The notes beneath the pieces were generated by a model, which did not search any database, was not told the DNA's origin, and worked only from the letters and a program-made list of their open reading frames with translations. This document shows positions 24,729-36,546 of a stretch of 64,000 bases of DNA, piece after piece; position 1 is the first letter of the stretch, and each line of letters starts with the position of its first letter. The position numbers and the translations under genes were made by a program. Location: NCBI RefSeq assembly GCF_000241265.1, contig NZ_BAEE01000064.1, positions 1 through 64,000 on the forward strand. Reading direction: 5' to 3'. The DNA is from Gordonia araii NBRC 100433. GTDB lineage: Bacteria > Actinomycetota > Actinomycetes > Mycobacteriales > Mycobacteriaceae.

Positions 24729-26042
24729 ATGTCGACGCTGATCCCCGTCATCGGGGCCGCCGCGGTACTCGTCATCCTGTTCATCCTGCTGCTCCTCTCC
24801 CGCTACCGGGTTCCCGGTGCCGAAGAGGCGTTCATCGTCACCGGCACGGGCAAGGGCCATCAGGGCAAGGTGTACCGGGGAACCGGCACTTTCGTGCTGC
24901 CCGTCGTGCAGCGCTCCAGCCGCGTGCAGCTGTCGTCGGTCAAGGCCGACCTGGACACCTCGACGCCGGCCAACGACGGCATCGAGCTCAAGGTCCGCGG
25001 CGTGGCCGTCGTGAAGGTCGGCGACACCCCGGAGGACATCCTCAAGGCGGGTCCGCGTTTCGGCGACGACCTCGATCGCGTGAAGATCCTCGTCACCGAA
25101 CAGCTCTCCGGTGAGCTGCGGTCCATCGTCGGCACCATGACCGCCAAGAGCATCCTCGTCGACCGTCAGCAGCTCGTCGACCAGGTCGCCCAGTCGATCA
25201 AGGAGATCCTCTCCAACCAGGGTCTTGTGCTCGACAGCTTCTCGATCAACGACGTGCAAGACTCCGACGGCCAGTACTTCAGCGACCTGGCGGCCAAGGA
25301 GCGGTCGGATCAGGCGGCGATCGCGGCCCAGTCGCGGGCGGTCGCGCACCGCGTGGCCGAGGAGAGCCGGATCGCGAACGAGCAGGCGGTCATCGAGCAA
25401 CAGCGCGAACTCGATATCGAGCGCGAAGCGGCTCGTCAGGCCACCGACCGGGCGTCAGCCGAGGCTGACGCCGTGCGCCCCCTCGTCGAGGCGGAGCGCC
25501 GCCGCGTCCAGGTCGAGAAGGACAATGAGGTCGCCGAGCAGCAGGCGCGTCTGCGCGATACCGAACTCGACGCCGAGGTTCGTCGCCCGGCCGAGGCCGA
25601 GCTGTACGCGGCCCAGCAGCGGGCGGAAGCGAAGAAGGCCGAGATCACCGCGGAGGCGGAGGCTCGTGCGGCGGGTATCCGGATCACCGGTGAGGCCGAG
25701 GCGCAGGCGCTGGAGATGCGCGCCGAGGCGCTGGGCAAGCTCGATCAGGTCGGTCAGCTGGAACTCGTGCTGTCCAAGCTGCCCGACATCGTGCGTGCGG
25801 CGGCCGAGCCGCTCGGCGACGCCAACATCACGCTCGTCGGCGACTCCGTCGATCCGCTGACCCGCGGCGCCGGCTCGGGTCTTGCCGGAGGGCTAGAGGT
25901 CATCCGCGGGACCACGGGCCTCGACATCGCGGGGCTGCTCAACGACCTCGGCGACAAGGTCGTCGGATCTGCCGGCGGCAAGGTCGTAGGATCCGGCGGT
26001 AACGGCCAATCGGCCGCCCCGACCGGCGACGCGAACGAGTAG
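24729..26042 (+). CDS. Flotillin-like SPFH-domain protein
   Basis: 437 residues from ATG 24729, AAAGGA in front. N-terminal hairpin helix (residues 5-25), SPFH domain (about 30-190, with QLSGELRSIVGTMTAKSILVDRQQL), a long Glu/Ala/Arg coiled coil (about 200-335, repeated AEAR/AEAE) and a Gly-rich C-terminus. Flotillins organise membrane microdomains and couple to NfeD proteins. It is the last gene before the 22-bp repeat array and ends 14 bases from its first unit. Confidence 0.9.
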   Translation: MSTLIPVIGAAAVLVILFILLLLSRYRVPGAEEAFIVTGTGKGHQGKVYRGTGTFVLPVVQRSSRVQLSSVKADLDTSTPANDGIELKVRGVAVVKVGDTPEDILKAGPRFGDDLDRVKILVTEQLSGELRSIVGTMTAKSILVDRQQLVDQVAQSIKEILSNQGLVLDSFSINDVQDSDGQYFSDLAAKERSDQAAIAAQSRAVAHRVAEESRIANEQAVIEQQRELDIEREAARQATDRASAEADAVRPLVEAERRRVQVEKDNEVAEQQARLRDTELDAEVRRPAEAELYAAQQRAEAKKAEITAEAEARAAGIRITGEAEAQALEMRAEALGKLDQVGQLELVLSKLPDIVRAAAEPLGDANITLVGDSVDPLTRGAGSGLAGGLEVIRGTTGLDIAGLLNDLGDKVVGSAGGKVVGSGGNGQSAAPTGDANE

Positions 26043-26055
26043 ACGCGCTCTCGCC

Positions 26056-26248
26056 GAGTGGGCACCTCAACCCCGTCGACTGGGCACCTCAACCTCGTCG
26101 ACTGGGCACCAATACGGGCCGAAGTGGGGGTCCGTGCGCTCGGCGACTGCCCACTCGGCGCAGGTGGGGTGCCCACTCGGCGTAGGTCGACTGCCCACTC
26201 GGCGCAGGTGGGGTGCCCACTCGGCGCAGGTGAGGTGCCCAGTCGGCG
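26056..26248. repeat. Head-to-head arrays of a 22-bp repeat between convergent genes
   Basis: Five copies of core GCCCACTCGGCG start at 26149, 26171, 26193, 26215 and 26237, exactly 22 bases apart (the last has AGTC for ACTC). Three copies of the reverse complement (GAGTGGGCACC / GACTGGGCACC) start at 26056, 26078 and 26100, also 22 apart. A 38-base centre (26111-26148) separates the two sets. There is no spacer diversity of the CRISPR kind. The array fills the gap between the flotillin stop and the SDR stop and can fold into large hairpins, so it may act as a terminator or a multi-site protein-binding element. Confidence 0.85.
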
Positions 26249-27067
26249 CTAGCGCTTGAGACCGTGGCGGCGGGCGACCATCGTGGTGACGACACTGCGC
26301 GGGACGAGCCGCCTGAGCGTGAAGACCAGCGGCGCGTTGGAACCGACGGCGTAGAACTCGCGCGGCTTGTCGGCCTCGATGGCCTTGACGATCGTCGTGG
26401 CCACCTTCGCCGGTGCGATGCCCGCCTGCTCGTTCGCGTCGAGGTGGGCGATCATCGTGTCGTAGTCGTCGCGGTACACCGAGTCCTCGGCGATGTAGTG
26501 GGTGCGCCGCTCGCCGATACCGGTCGCGATCGAGCCGGGCTCGACGTGGCTCACCCACACCCCGAACGGCGACAACTCCTGCCGGGCCGACATGGCGAAG
26601 CCCTTGAGGGCCGCCTTGGCCGCACAGTAGGACCCGCGATGGGCCAGCGGGAAGCTGGCGAGCATCGACCCGACGGTGATCACCCGGCCGTATCCCTGCT
26701 CCCGCATGTGCGGCAGCAACGGCTGCGTCAGCTGCACCGCACCGAAGACGTTGGTCTGGAACAGCCGATCCACCGCGTCGTCGGGGAGCTCCTCGACCGG
26801 CCCGGACTGGCTCTCCCCCGCGTTGTGCACGACGATGTCGACGTCGCCGACGGCCTTCGCGCACGATCCGATCGACTGCCGGTCGGACAGGTCGAGCGCG
26901 ACGTACTCGACACCGGGGATCCGCTTGTCGTCGGGAAGCGCGTCAGGGTTTCGACTCGTCCCGATGACCCGGTATCCACGATCGGCCAGCTGCCGCGCGA
27001 CCTCGAGCCCGATGCCCGACGATGCCCCGGTCACCAACGCGGTCCGCTTGTCCTTGTTCGCTGCCAC
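26249..27067 (-). CDS. Short-chain dehydrogenase/reductase
   Basis: 272 residues from GTG 27067, with GAGGAG 6-9 bases in front. SDR motifs: TGASSGIGLEVARQL, VVHNAGESQSG, catalytic Ser in TVGSMLA and Tyr-Lys in YCAAK. The residues after the second strand (GTSRNPDAL) suggest NADP(H). The C-terminus (RRLVPRSVVTTMVARRHGLKR) is basic. Single-gene unit; its stop touches the 22-bp repeat array. Confidence 0.9.
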   Translation of the reverse strand: MAANKDKRTALVTGASSGIGLEVARQLADRGYRVIGTSRNPDALPDDKRIPGVEYVALDLSDRQSIGSCAKAVGDVDIVVHNAGESQSGPVEELPDDAVDRLFQTNVFGAVQLTQPLLPHMREQGYGRVITVGSMLASFPLAHRGSYCAAKAALKGFAMSARQELSPFGVWVSHVEPGSIATGIGERRTHYIAEDSVYRDDYDTMIAHLDANEQAGIAPAKVATTIVKAIEADKPREFYAVGSNAPLVFTLRRLVPRSVVTTMVARRHGLKR

Positions 27068-27168
27068 TACATACTCCTCGACTCGCCCCGATGTGTTAGA
27101 AGCGAGCTTAGCCACGCCGGCGCCGGCTCACCCGAGGCGCATGCCACCGAGCTGAGAGGCGACCGTGT

Positions 27169-30045
27169 CTACCCGCTGTTGCGCAGTGCGGTCGCGAGCC
27201 CGTTCATCGTGATCAGGATGCCCCGCCTCACTTCACGGCTGTCGTCCCCCGCGCGGTACCGGCGCAGGAGCTCGACCTGCAGCAGATTCAGCGGCTCGAG
27301 GTACGGATAGCGGTTGTACACCGACCGTTTGAGCGCCGGGTTGTCGGCGAGCAGGTCGTCGTTGCCGGTGATGGCGGCGTGCATCGCGATCGTGAGTTCG
27401 TGCTCCGCGACTATCTTGCCGAATACGCGCTCGCGCAGTTGTTCGTCGGGCACGAGTTGCGAATACCGATGTGCCACACCCATATCCGACTTCGCGAGCA
27501 CCTGGGCCATGTTCGACATGACGCTGGCGAAGAACGGCCACCGGTCGTTGTAGTCCCGCAGTGTCGCGAGACGCTCGGCAGACCCGTCGTCGTCGCCGAT
27601 CCATTCGGCGAATGCCGAACCCGTCCCGTACCAGCCCGGCAACATCACGCGTGATTGGCTCCACGACAACACCCACGGAATCGCACGCAGGTCGGAGATC
27701 TGCTGCGTCTGCTTCCGCGACGCCGGCCGGCTGCCGATGTTGAGCTCACCGATCTCCGACAGCGGAGTCGACGTGGTGAAGTATTCGACGAAGCCGTCGG
27801 TCTCGTGCACGAGTTCGCTATAGGCCCGGCGGCCACGGGCGGCGAGATCGTCGAGGATCGCGTAGGCGCGCTCCGATTCGTCGCCCAGCCCCTCGACGTC
27901 GAGCAGCGACGACTCGATGGTCGCGGCCAGAATGGTTTCCAGGTTCCGGTGCGCCGACACCGGTTCGGCGTACTTGGCCGCGATGATCTCCCCTTGCTCG
28001 GTGATGCGGAGCGAACCCTGCACCGCGCCCGGCGGCTGCGCCAGGATCGCCTCGTAGCTCGGCCCGCCGCCGCGACCGACCGTCCCTCCACGACCGTGAA
28101 ACAGGCGCAGACGAATGCCCGCGCGCTTCGCCGCGTCCACCAGGTCGAGTTCGGCCCGATACAGCGCCCAGTTCGCCGCGAGGTATCCCCCGTCCTTGTT
28201 GGAGTCGGAGTAGCCGAGCATGACCTCCTGGGTGTTCTGCTGCGCCTGCACCACCTGCCGGTAGAGCGGGACGTCGAGCGCGTCGAGAATCGTCCGGGCG
28301 CCCTGCTGCAGGTCCTCGATCGTCTCGAACAACGGCACCACCCGCAGCCGGCTGCGGGCGCCCTCCCCTGCCGCGCCGGCGTCGTACAGTCCGGCCTCTT
28401 TCAGGAGGATCATCGCCTCGAGCATGTCGCTGACCGACGTGCACATGCTGATCACGTAGTTCGGTACGGCCTCGGGTCCGAAGGTCGCGACGGCTTTGGC
28501 GGCCGCGTGCACGATGGCGAGTTCCTTCACCGCCAAATCGCTCAGCGCCGCATCGGCACCGGTCAGCGGGCGTCGCGACTGCAATTCGGCAACCAGCAGA
28601 TCGACGCGCTCGGGTTCGGAAAGCGAGAGGTAGTCGTCGTGGACGCCGGCCCACGCCAGCAGTTCGGCCACCACCGTCTCGTGCACCTCGGAGTTCTGGC
28701 GCATGTCCAGGCCGGACAGGTTGAACCCGAACGTCAGCGCACTCTCGCGGACGCGGAGCAGCCGGTCGTCGGCGATCGTCTGGTCGGCGTTCTCGCGCAA
28801 CGCCTCGTCGAGCACGTCGAGGTCGGCGCGCAGCTCGTCCTTGTCGGCATACGGCGCGGCCGCGGCGCGGCCACTGGAATCGACGCCCACCAGGTGCGAA
28901 AGGGCCGACGCCGACGAACCCAACCGGGACAGCGCGGTGGCGGACAATCGTGCGCGGATAGTCTGCAGCGCGCCGCGGAACGGCTCGTCGGGTGACGCCG
29001 CCTCGCCCGGCTGCGCGGAAGCGAGCGCCGACAACGCATCGGGAACGGTGACCAACCGGGCCGACATGCTCAACTCCCGAGCGAGGATCTCGAGCTGTTC
29101 GAGGTGATGGGCGAAGGCCAAGCGGGCAGCCGACGACGTCGCGATGCCCACCACCTCGCCGGTGACGAACGGATTGCCGTCGCGGTCGCCGCCGATCCAC
29201 GATCCCATCCGGACCATCGGGGCGCGCTCCAGACCCGCGGCGGGATAGGCCGAGCACAGTGCCGCGCGGGTCTCGGTGTTGATGCGGGGCACCACCTCGA
29301 AGAAGGTGGCGTCGTAGTACCGCAGCCCCGCAGCGATCTCGTCGACGATGGTGAGCCGCTCCAGCCGGATCAGCGCGGTCTGCCACATCGTGAGGATCTG
29401 GCGTCGGATGCCCTCGAGTGAGGCCGCCTCCTCGGCCGGGGTGAGTTCGGTGCGGCGGCGCAGGCGCATCAGCTCGGTGATGCGATTCTGCGCCTCGAAG
29501 ATCGTCCGCCGCCTGGTCTCCGTCGGGTGGGCGGTGATGACCGGCACCACGGTGGCGTCGGCGAGCTTCTCACCCACCTGCTCGTCGCTGAGACCGGCGG
29601 CGCCGAGTTTGGCGTAGGTGGCCGCCAGACTGCTGTTCTGCGGGGTATCGCCGGCGCGGAGGTGAATCGCGCGCCGCCGTTCCCGATGCAGGTCTTCGGC
29701 GAGGTTGGCCAGGAGTGCGAACAGTGAAAAGGCGCGGGCGACGGGCAGCAGTTCGGTCGCCGGCTCCGGCACGAATCGTTCCACCAGATCGTCGCGATCG
29801 ATCTCGTTCTCACGGATGTCGAAGGCCGCTTGCCGGGAGCCCTCGACCAGGTTGAACGTCGAGGTGCCCGAGTGCTCGCGGATGATGTCGCCGAGCATCC
29901 CGCCCAAGAGCCGGATGTCCTCGCGCAGCGGTTCGGTGAGAGCCCTGTCGGTCTTGTCGACCTCGAGATGGCTGACGATGGTGCCGCTCGGGCGCCATTG
30001 CGCGGAGTGGACGGGAACAGCTGGACCGGACGCAGGATCACCCAT
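27169..30045 (-). CDS. ppc: Phosphoenolpyruvate carboxylase
   Basis: 958 residues, usual length. Makes oxaloacetate from PEP and bicarbonate, the anaplerotic entry to the TCA cycle. Catalytic His in [13 protein letters not shown], the [26 protein letters not shown] loop that holds the carboxyphosphate, and [14 protein letters not shown] are all present; the C-terminus ends in [11 protein letters not shown] (usual NGIAAGLRNTG). ATG 30045 was chosen because upstream codons are Arg/Pro-rich noise. It follows secG in the gap-pgk-tpiA block, as in corynebacteria. Confidence 0.97.
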   Translation of the reverse strand: MGDPASGPAVPVHSAQWRPSGTIVSHLEVDKTDRALTEPLREDIRLLGGMLGDIIREHSGTSTFNLVEGSRQAAFDIRENEIDRDDLVERFVPEPATELLPVARAFSLFALLANLAEDLHRERRRAIHLRAGDTPQNSSLAATYAKLGAAGLSDEQVGEKLADATVVPVITAHPTETRRRTIFEAQNRITELMRLRRRTELTPAEEAASLEGIRRQILTMWQTALIRLERLTIVDEIAAGLRYYDATFFEVVPRINTETRAALCSAYPAAGLERAPMVRMGSWIGGDRDGNPFVTGEVVGIATSSAARLAFAHHLEQLEILARELSMSARLVTVPDALSALASAQPGEAASPDEPFRGALQTIRARLSATALSRLGSSASALSHLVGVDSSGRAAAAPYADKDELRADLDVLDEALRENADQTIADDRLLRVRESALTFGFNLSGLDMRQNSEVHETVVAELLAWAGVHDDYLSLSEPERVDLLVAELQSRRPLTGADAALSDLAVKELAIVHAAAKAVATFGPEAVPNYVISMCTSVSDMLEAMILLKEAGLYDAGAAGEGARSRLRVVPLFETIEDLQQGARTILDALDVPLYRQVVQAQQNTQEVMLGYSDSNKDGGYLAANWALYRAELDLVDAAKRAGIRLRLFHGRGGTVGRGGGPSYEAILAQPPGAVQGSLRITEQGEIIAAKYAEPVSAHRNLETILAATIESSLLDVEGLGDESERAYAILDDLAARGRRAYSELVHETDGFVEYFTTSTPLSEIGELNIGSRPASRKQTQQISDLRAIPWVLSWSQSRVMLPGWYGTGSAFAEWIGDDDGSAERLATLRDYNDRWPFFASVMSNMAQVLAKSDMGVAHRYSQLVPDEQLRERVFGKIVAEHELTIAMHAAITGNDDLLADNPALKRSVYNRYPYLEPLNLLQVELLRRYRAGDDSREVRRGILITMNGLATALRNSG

Positions 30046-30101
30046 GCGTCGAGTATTGCCGAAGGCCGGTGACCCGGCTACCGGTAGCGGTGTTGCGCCG
30101 G

Positions 30102-30341
30102 TTACTCCGCGACGAGCTTGATGTAGAGCTCCATGCCGATGATCAGCACGACCCACAGGAATCCGACGATGATGGTCAGATAGTCGAGGTTGCGCTCGAC
30201 GACGCTCGACCCGGACAGGCTCGACTGCACACCGCCGCCGAACAGCGACGACAGGCCGCCACCCTTACCCCGATGCAGCAGCACCAGCACCACCAACAAC
30301 AAGCTGGTGACGACGATTGCGATCTGGAGTGCGAGTTTCAC
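30102..30341 (-). CDS. secG: Preprotein translocase subunit SecG
   Basis: 79 residues from GTG 30341. Two membrane helices (residues 1-20 and 52-76) flank a Gly/Ser loop with the family motif [17 protein letters not shown]. SecG assists SecYE in protein export. It lies between tpiA and ppc, the order seen in mycobacteria and relatives. Confidence 0.95.
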   Translation of the reverse strand: MKLALQIAIVVTSLLLVVLVLLHRGKGGGLSSLFGGGVQSSLSGSSVVERNLDYLTIIVGFLWVVLIIGMELYIKLVAE

Positions 30342-30417
30342 GGTGGTCAGGTCCTTGCTCTAAATCGGTTCCGGGGCCGCAGGGCCACCGAAAAGTGTAC
30401 GCGACGACGATCGCCGG

Positions 30418-31209
30418 CTACGGCAGCGGCCCGCCGGCGGCGATCGCGGAGAGTGTCGCGAACTCCTCGGCTTTGAGGGAGGCGCCCCCCACGAGTGCGC
30501 CGTCGACGTCGGCCTGGGCGATGAGGTCGCCGATGTTCTTCGCGTTCACCGAGCCGCCGTAGAGCACCCGGATCTTCTCCGCGACCGAATCGTCGGCGAG
30601 CTCGGCGATTGTGGCGCGCACCGCGGCACACACTTCCTGCGCGTCGTCGGCGCTGGCCACCCGACCGGTTCCAATCGCCCACACGGGCTCGTAGGCGATG
30701 ACCGTCTTGGCGATCTCGCCGGCCGACAATCCGGCCAGCGAACCTTTGAGCTGTTCGGTGTTGAAGGACAGGTGCTCGCCGGCTTCACGCACGTCGAGGC
30801 CTTCGCCGATGCAGACGATCGGGGTCAGCTCGTGCCGCAGCGCGGCCTTCGTCTTGGCGAGCACGACCTCGTCGGTCTCGTTGTGATAGGTCCGGCGCTC
30901 GGAATGGCCGACGACGACGAACGTGCACCCGAGCTTGGCGAGGAAAGCGCCGCTGATCTCGCCGGTGTAGGCACCCGAGTCGTGCTCGGAGAGGTCCTGC
31001 GCGCCGTAGGTGAGCAGCAGCTTGTCCCCGTCGACGATGGTCTGGACGCTGCGGATGTCGGTGAACGGCGGGATGACCGTCACGTCGACCTTGTCGTAGT
31101 ACTTGTTCGGCAGCCGGAAGTCGATGTTCTGCACCAGGGCGATCGCCTCCAGGTGCGTCATGTTCATCTTCCAGTTGCCGGCGATGAGCGGCTTGCGGGT
31201 GGTCGACAC
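30418..31209 (-). CDS. tpiA: Triosephosphate isomerase
   Basis: 263 residues from GTG 31209 ([16 protein letters not shown], as in related genomes, with GGAGG 10 bases in front); GTG 31218 is an alternative that overlaps the pgk stop. Catalytic Lys in NWKMN, His in VVGHSERR and Glu in [13 protein letters not shown] are present, as are the phosphate-binding YGGSVNAKN and GALVGGASL. Interconverts dihydroxyacetone phosphate and glyceraldehyde 3-phosphate. Confidence 0.97.
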   Translation of the reverse strand: MSTTRKPLIAGNWKMNMTHLEAIALVQNIDFRLPNKYYDKVDVTVIPPFTDIRSVQTIVDGDKLLLTYGAQDLSEHDSGAYTGEISGAFLAKLGCTFVVVGHSERRTYHNETDEVVLAKTKAALRHELTPIVCIGEGLDVREAGEHLSFNTEQLKGSLAGLSAGEIAKTVIAYEPVWAIGTGRVASADDAQEVCAAVRATIAELADDSVAEKIRVLYGGSVNAKNIGDLIAQADVDGALVGGASLKAEEFATLSAIAAGGPLP

Positions 31210-31214
31210 GATCC

Positions 31215-32426
31215 TCACGCCTCCAAAACGGTGAGCCCGGGCAGTTGTTTGCCCTCGAGGTACTCCAACGATGCTCCACCGCCGGTCGAGATGTGCGAGA
31301 AGTCGCCGTCCGGGATCCCGAGCGCACGCACCGCGGCCGCCGAGTCGCCACCGCCGACCACCGTGAAGGCGCCGTCCGCGGTCGTCGCGGCGATGGCTTC
31401 CGCGACGCCCTTGGTGCCCGCGGCGAACTTGTCGAACTCGAACACACCCGACGGGCCGTTCCAGAACACGGTCTTCGCCGCCGACAGCACGGCGGCGAAC
31501 CGCTTGACCGACTCCGGCCCGATGTCGAGGCCCATCCAGCCGTCCGGGATCTCGTCGGCCGGCACCGTCTTCGCCTCCGCGTCGGCGGCGAACTTGTCGG
31601 CGACCACGACGTCGACCGGCAGGCGGATCACGTCGGCGAATCGATCGAGCAGATCCTTGCAGACGTCGATCTGGTCCTCCTGCAGCAGCGAGGTGCCCAC
31701 GCCGAGTCCCTGTGCGGCCAAGAAGGTGAACGCCATGCCGCCGCCGATGACCAGCGTGTCGACCTTCGGGGCGAGCGCTTCGATGACGCCGAGCTTGTCG
31801 GAGACCTTCGAGCCGCCGAGCACGACCGCGTAGGGGCGCGCCGGGTCCTCGGTGAGCCGTGACAGCACGTCGACCTCGGCGGTCACCAGGTCGCCTGCAT
31901 AGTGCGGCAGCAGTTTGGCGACGTCGTAGACCGAGGCCTGCTTGCGGTGGACGACGCCGAAGCCGTCGGAGACGAAGGCGCCGTCGGGACCGGTCAATTC
32001 GGCCAGCGCTTCGGCCAGCGCCTCCCGCTCGGCGTCATCCTTGCTGGTCTCGCGCGGGTCGAACCGCACGTTCTCCAGCAGCAGCACGTCGCCGTCGGTG
32101 AGCCCTTCGGCGCGCGCCAGCGCATCGGTCCCGACGACGTCGGCGGCAAGCTGGACGTTGCGGCCCAGCTCCTCGCCGAGCCGCTCGGCGACCGGCGCCA
32201 ACGACAGCTTCGGATCCGGCTCCCCCTTGGGCCGCCCCAGGTGGGCGGTGACGATGACGCCGGCACCGGCCTCGGCGAGCTTGCGGATCGTCGGCGCCGA
32301 CGCCACGATCCGGCCCGGATCGGTGATGGCGCCGTCGTCGAGCGGGACGTTCAGATCCGAGCGCACCAGGACGATGCGGCCGGCGACCCCGGTCTCCAAC
32401 AGGTCGGCGAGGGAGGGCACTGCCAT
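31215..32426 (-). CDS. pgk: Phosphoglycerate kinase
   Basis: 403 residues. Transfers the acyl phosphate of 1,3-bisphosphoglycerate to ADP. N-terminal [19 protein letters not shown], substrate Arg in HLGRPKG, the hinge and nucleotide site [12 protein letters not shown] and the C-terminal [12 protein letters not shown] are all intact. AAGGAG precedes the ATG. It is 36 bases after gap, in the same operon. Confidence 0.97.
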   Translation of the reverse strand: MAVPSLADLLETGVAGRIVLVRSDLNVPLDDGAITDPGRIVASAPTIRKLAEAGAGVIVTAHLGRPKGEPDPKLSLAPVAERLGEELGRNVQLAADVVGTDALARAEGLTDGDVLLLENVRFDPRETSKDDAEREALAEALAELTGPDGAFVSDGFGVVHRKQASVYDVAKLLPHYAGDLVTAEVDVLSRLTEDPARPYAVVLGGSKVSDKLGVIEALAPKVDTLVIGGGMAFTFLAAQGLGVGTSLLQEDQIDVCKDLLDRFADVIRLPVDVVVADKFAADAEAKTVPADEIPDGWMGLDIGPESVKRFAAVLSAAKTVFWNGPSGVFEFDKFAAGTKGVAEAIAATTADGAFTVVGGGDSAAAVRALGIPDGDFSHISTGGGASLEYLEGKQLPGLTVLEA

Positions 32427-32462
32427 GCGAGGACTCCTTGACGAACTGGATCGACGGGCGGG

Positions 32463-33602
<1,140 letters not shown>

Positions 33603-34580
33603 TCACGCCTCGTCGAGCAGTTCGGAAGTGACGACGGACTCGGTGTCGGGGATGCCGTCGGTGCGCGCCTTCTTGTCCGCCATGGACAGCAGCCGCCGGA
33701 TTCGGCCCGCCACCGCGTCCTTGGTCATCGGCGGGTCGGCGAGCTTGCCCAGCTCCTCCAGGGAGGCCTGGCGGTGGGTCACGCGCAGCTGGCCGGCCGC
33801 GATCAAATGATCGGGCACCTCGTCGCCGAGAATCTCCAGCGCCCGCTCGACCCGAGCAGCCGCCGCGACCGCGGCCCGGGCGGACCGCCGCAGATTGGCG
33901 TCGTCGAAGTTGGCCAGCCGATTGGCCGTGGCCCGGACCTCGCGGCGCATCCGCCGCTCCTCCCAGTCCAGCCGCGTGTCCTGGGCGCCCATCCGGGTGA
34001 GCAGCGCGCCGATGGCCTCGCCGTCGCGGATCGCGACGCGATCGGCGCCGCGAACCTCGCGGGCTTTCGCCGAGACCCCCAAGCGCCGCGCGGCGCCGAC
34101 CAGCGCGAGGGCGGCCTCCGGGCCCGGACAGCTGACTTCCAGTGCCGACGACCGACCCGGTTCGGTCAGTGAGCCGTGCGCCAGAAACGCTCCGCGCCAG
34201 GCCGCTTCGGCATCGGCGATGCTGCCGCCGACCACCATCGCGGGCAGGCCGCGCACCGGTCGGCCCCGCTGGTCGAGCAGCCCGGTCTGCCTGGCGAGCG
34301 CCTCGCCGTCCTTGACGACGCGGACGATGTAGCGCGCGCTCTTGCGGATGCCTCCGCTGCGCAGCACGTGAACATCGGACGGATATCCGTACAAGTCGTG
34401 GATCTCGCGCCGCAGACGCCGCGCGACGTTGCCGGTGTCGACCTCTGCTTCGACGACGACGCGCCCGCCGACGATGTGCAGCCCGCCGGCGAAGCGCAGC
34501 AACGCCGCGACTTCAGCGCGGCGACAGCTCTGTTGTGTCACCGTCAGACGACTGAGTTCGTCCTTGACCGCCGCTGTCAT
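33603..34580 (-). CDS. whiA: Transcription regulator WhiA
   Basis: 325 residues from ATG 34580, nearly collinear with the mycobacterial protein. N-terminal LAGLIDADG-like fold ([50 protein letters not shown]) without endonuclease residues, and a C-terminal HTH ([31 protein letters not shown]). WhiA controls sporulation in Streptomyces and division-linked genes elsewhere. It ends the uvrC-rapZ-yvcK-whiA block. Confidence 0.96.
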   Translation of the reverse strand: MTAAVKDELSRLTVTQQSCRRAEVAALLRFAGGLHIVGGRVVVEAEVDTGNVARRLRREIHDLYGYPSDVHVLRSGGIRKSARYIVRVVKDGEALARQTGLLDQRGRPVRGLPAMVVGGSIADAEAAWRGAFLAHGSLTEPGRSSALEVSCPGPEAALALVGAARRLGVSAKAREVRGADRVAIRDGEAIGALLTRMGAQDTRLDWEERRMRREVRATANRLANFDDANLRRSARAAVAAAARVERALEILGDEVPDHLIAAGQLRVTHRQASLEELGKLADPPMTKDAVAGRIRRLLSMADKKARTDGIPDTESVVTSELLDEA

Positions 34581-34624
34581 GGCCACCGCTGTCGATCCTC
34601 CACTCACGTGTCGTCTCCCGCTCT

Positions 34625-35665
34625 CTATGCCAATTCCCGGCGGGGCGAGCGCTTCCCCGACGGTGGTGGGTTCGTTTGAACCAGCCCGGCCACCGCCTCG
34701 GCGACCCGCGACGGATCGTGGACGTGTTGCCCGGGCAACGCGAGATCCCCGACGTGTAGCTGAGCGCCGAACAGCGCGGCCGCACGCGCGAGATGCTCAC
34801 GTTCCCGGCCGGCCGGGACAGAACTCTCGTCGACGATCACATCGTCGATCCGGAGCCTGTCCGCATGTGCGTGCAGGACGTGGAGGTGGCGCTCGACCGA
34901 GAAGCCGGGCGTCTCCCCCGGCTCCGGCGCGAGATTGACTATCAGCATCTTACGTGCAGATGTCGAAATGAGCGCGTCGAGCTGATCCGGCACCAGGACG
35001 TGCGGGATCACGCTGGAGAACCACGACCCCGGTCCGAGTACGACCAGATCCGCCTGCTTGATCGCGTTGACCGCATCGGCGCTGGCGGGCGGCGATTCCG
35101 GAAGCAGACGCACGCGGCGCACCTTGCCCGGAGTTGTGGCGACCGCCACTTGCCCTTGAATGCAGCGACTCAGTCTCGGATCGGCCTCGAGCCCGGTGAC
35201 GTCGGCCTCGATCGTGAGCGGCGCCGTCGACATCGGCAACACCCTGCCCGTGACTTCGAACAGTTCGCGAAGGCGGTCCAGTGCCTCCACGGCGTCGCCG
35301 AGCAGTTCGGTTAGACCGATCAGCAGCAGATTCCCGATCGGGTGCCCGGCCAGTGCGCCGTGGCCGCCGAATCGGTGCTGGAGCAACCGGCCCCACAGCT
35401 GGGCGTCCTCGACGCTGCGCCCGTCGGCGGCCGCGTCGTCGAGCGCGGCCGGTGCGACGAGGAGCGCCGCCAGCGCCATGCGGAGGTCGCCGGGAGGAAT
35501 CAGGTCGAGTTCGCTGCGCAGCCGGCCCGACGACCCACCGTCATCGGCGACGGTGACGATCGCGGTGATATCCGGACTGAGGTAGCGCATCGCGGTGAGC
35601 GTCGCGTACAGCCCGTGCCCGCCGCCGAGGGCGACGACGCGAGGGGTATCCGGCTCGGCGGTCAT
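34625..35665 (-). CDS. yvcK: YvcK/GlmR-type UDP-GlcNAc-linked regulator (CofD-like fold)
   Basis: 346 residues. Nucleotide-binding start [14 protein letters not shown] (residues 10-23), then [22 protein letters not shown] and [19 protein letters not shown], the marks of the YvcK branch of the CofD superfamily. YvcK proteins bind UDP-sugars and are needed for cell envelope growth on gluconeogenic carbon. The start overlaps the rapZ stop by 4 bases (35662-35665). Confidence 0.93.
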   Translation of the reverse strand: MTAEPDTPRVVALGGGHGLYATLTAMRYLSPDITAIVTVADDGGSSGRLRSELDLIPPGDLRMALAALLVAPAALDDAAADGRSVEDAQLWGRLLQHRFGGHGALAGHPIGNLLLIGLTELLGDAVEALDRLRELFEVTGRVLPMSTAPLTIEADVTGLEADPRLSRCIQGQVAVATTPGKVRRVRLLPESPPASADAVNAIKQADLVVLGPGSWFSSVIPHVLVPDQLDALISTSARKMLIVNLAPEPGETPGFSVERHLHVLHAHADRLRIDDVIVDESSVPAGREREHLARAAALFGAQLHVGDLALPGQHVHDPSRVAEAVAGLVQTNPPPSGKRSPRRELA

Positions 35666-36546
35666 TCGCGCCCCAGATCGCGGTGCATCACCCGCACGTC
35701 GAACTTCGTCCCGTCGGCGCGCTGGCCCTCGGTCAGGCGGCGGGCGAGTTCTTCGGCCATCGCGACGCTGCGGTGCTTGCCGCCGGTGCAGCCGATGCCG
35801 ACGCTCATGTAGCGCTTGCCCTCGCGCAGATAGCCGTCGGCCACCAGCCGGATGATGTCGGCGTAGAGGCGGGCGAACTCGTCGGCGCCCTCTTGACCGA
35901 GGACGTAGTCGCGCACGGGCGCGTCGGTGCCATTGTGTTCGCGCAGTTCCGGGATCCAGAATGGGTTCGGCAAGAAGCGCACGTCGGTCACCAGGTCGGA
36001 GTCGATCGGCAGCCCGTACTTGAACCCGAAGGACTGGATCGACACCGACAGCCCGGTGTTGCTGGCGGTGTCCTCCGAGGCGTTGGCGAGGACCTCGCGC
36101 AGCCGCGCCACCGAGAGCGACGATGTGTCGACGACCAGATCCGACTGTTCCTTGACGCCGGCGAGATAGTCGCGTTCCCGGCCGATCGCCTCGACGAGGG
36201 TGTCGTCGGTCTGCAGCGGATGCCGGCGGCGGACCTGCTCGAACCGGCGGACCAAGACCTCGTCGCTGGCATCGAGGAAGACCTGCCACACCGAGGTGCC
36301 CGCTGCCTCCAAATCGGCCCGTAGCGCGGCCAATTCGGCGCTGAAGTGTTCGTCGGTGCCGCGCACGACCATCGCCAGGCGCGACGTCTGGTCGCCACCC
36401 GTTCGCGCGAGTTCGACGAGCTTGCCGATCAGCGTGACCGGGACGTTGTCGGCGACGTACCAGCCGTCGTCCTCGAAGACGTCGGCCGCGGCGGAGCGAC
36501 CCGCACCGGACATGCCGGCGATGAAGACAACCGTGATCTCAGTCAT
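35662..36546 (-). CDS. rapZ: RapZ-family nucleotide-binding protein
   Basis: 294 residues. Walker A GMSGAGRS (11-18), then [14 protein letters not shown]. The C-terminal half contains [46 protein letters not shown] and MHRDLG, as in all RapZ proteins. In E. coli RapZ controls GlmS through small RNA decay; in actinobacteria its role is unproven, but linkage to yvcK and whiA is near universal. It overlaps uvrC by 8 bases. Confidence 0.95.
   Translation of the reverse strand: MTEITVVFIAGMSGAGRSAAADVFEDDGWYVADNVPVTLIGKLVELARTGGDQTSRLAMVVRGTDEHFSAELAALRADLEAAGTSVWQVFLDASDEVLVRRFEQVRRRHPLQTDDTLVEAIGRERDYLAGVKEQSDLVVDTSSLSVARLREVLANASEDTASNTGLSVSIQSFGFKYGLPIDSDLVTDVRFLPNPFWIPELREHNGTDAPVRDYVLGQEGADEFARLYADIIRLVADGYLREGKRYMSVGIGCTGGKHRSVAMAEELARRLTEGQRADGTKFDVRVMHRDLGRE

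Noticed and set aside
26056-26248. Possible CRISPR array
   Set aside because: Repeats adjoin at a constant 22 bases with no unique spacers, half of them are inverted, and no cas gene is present.
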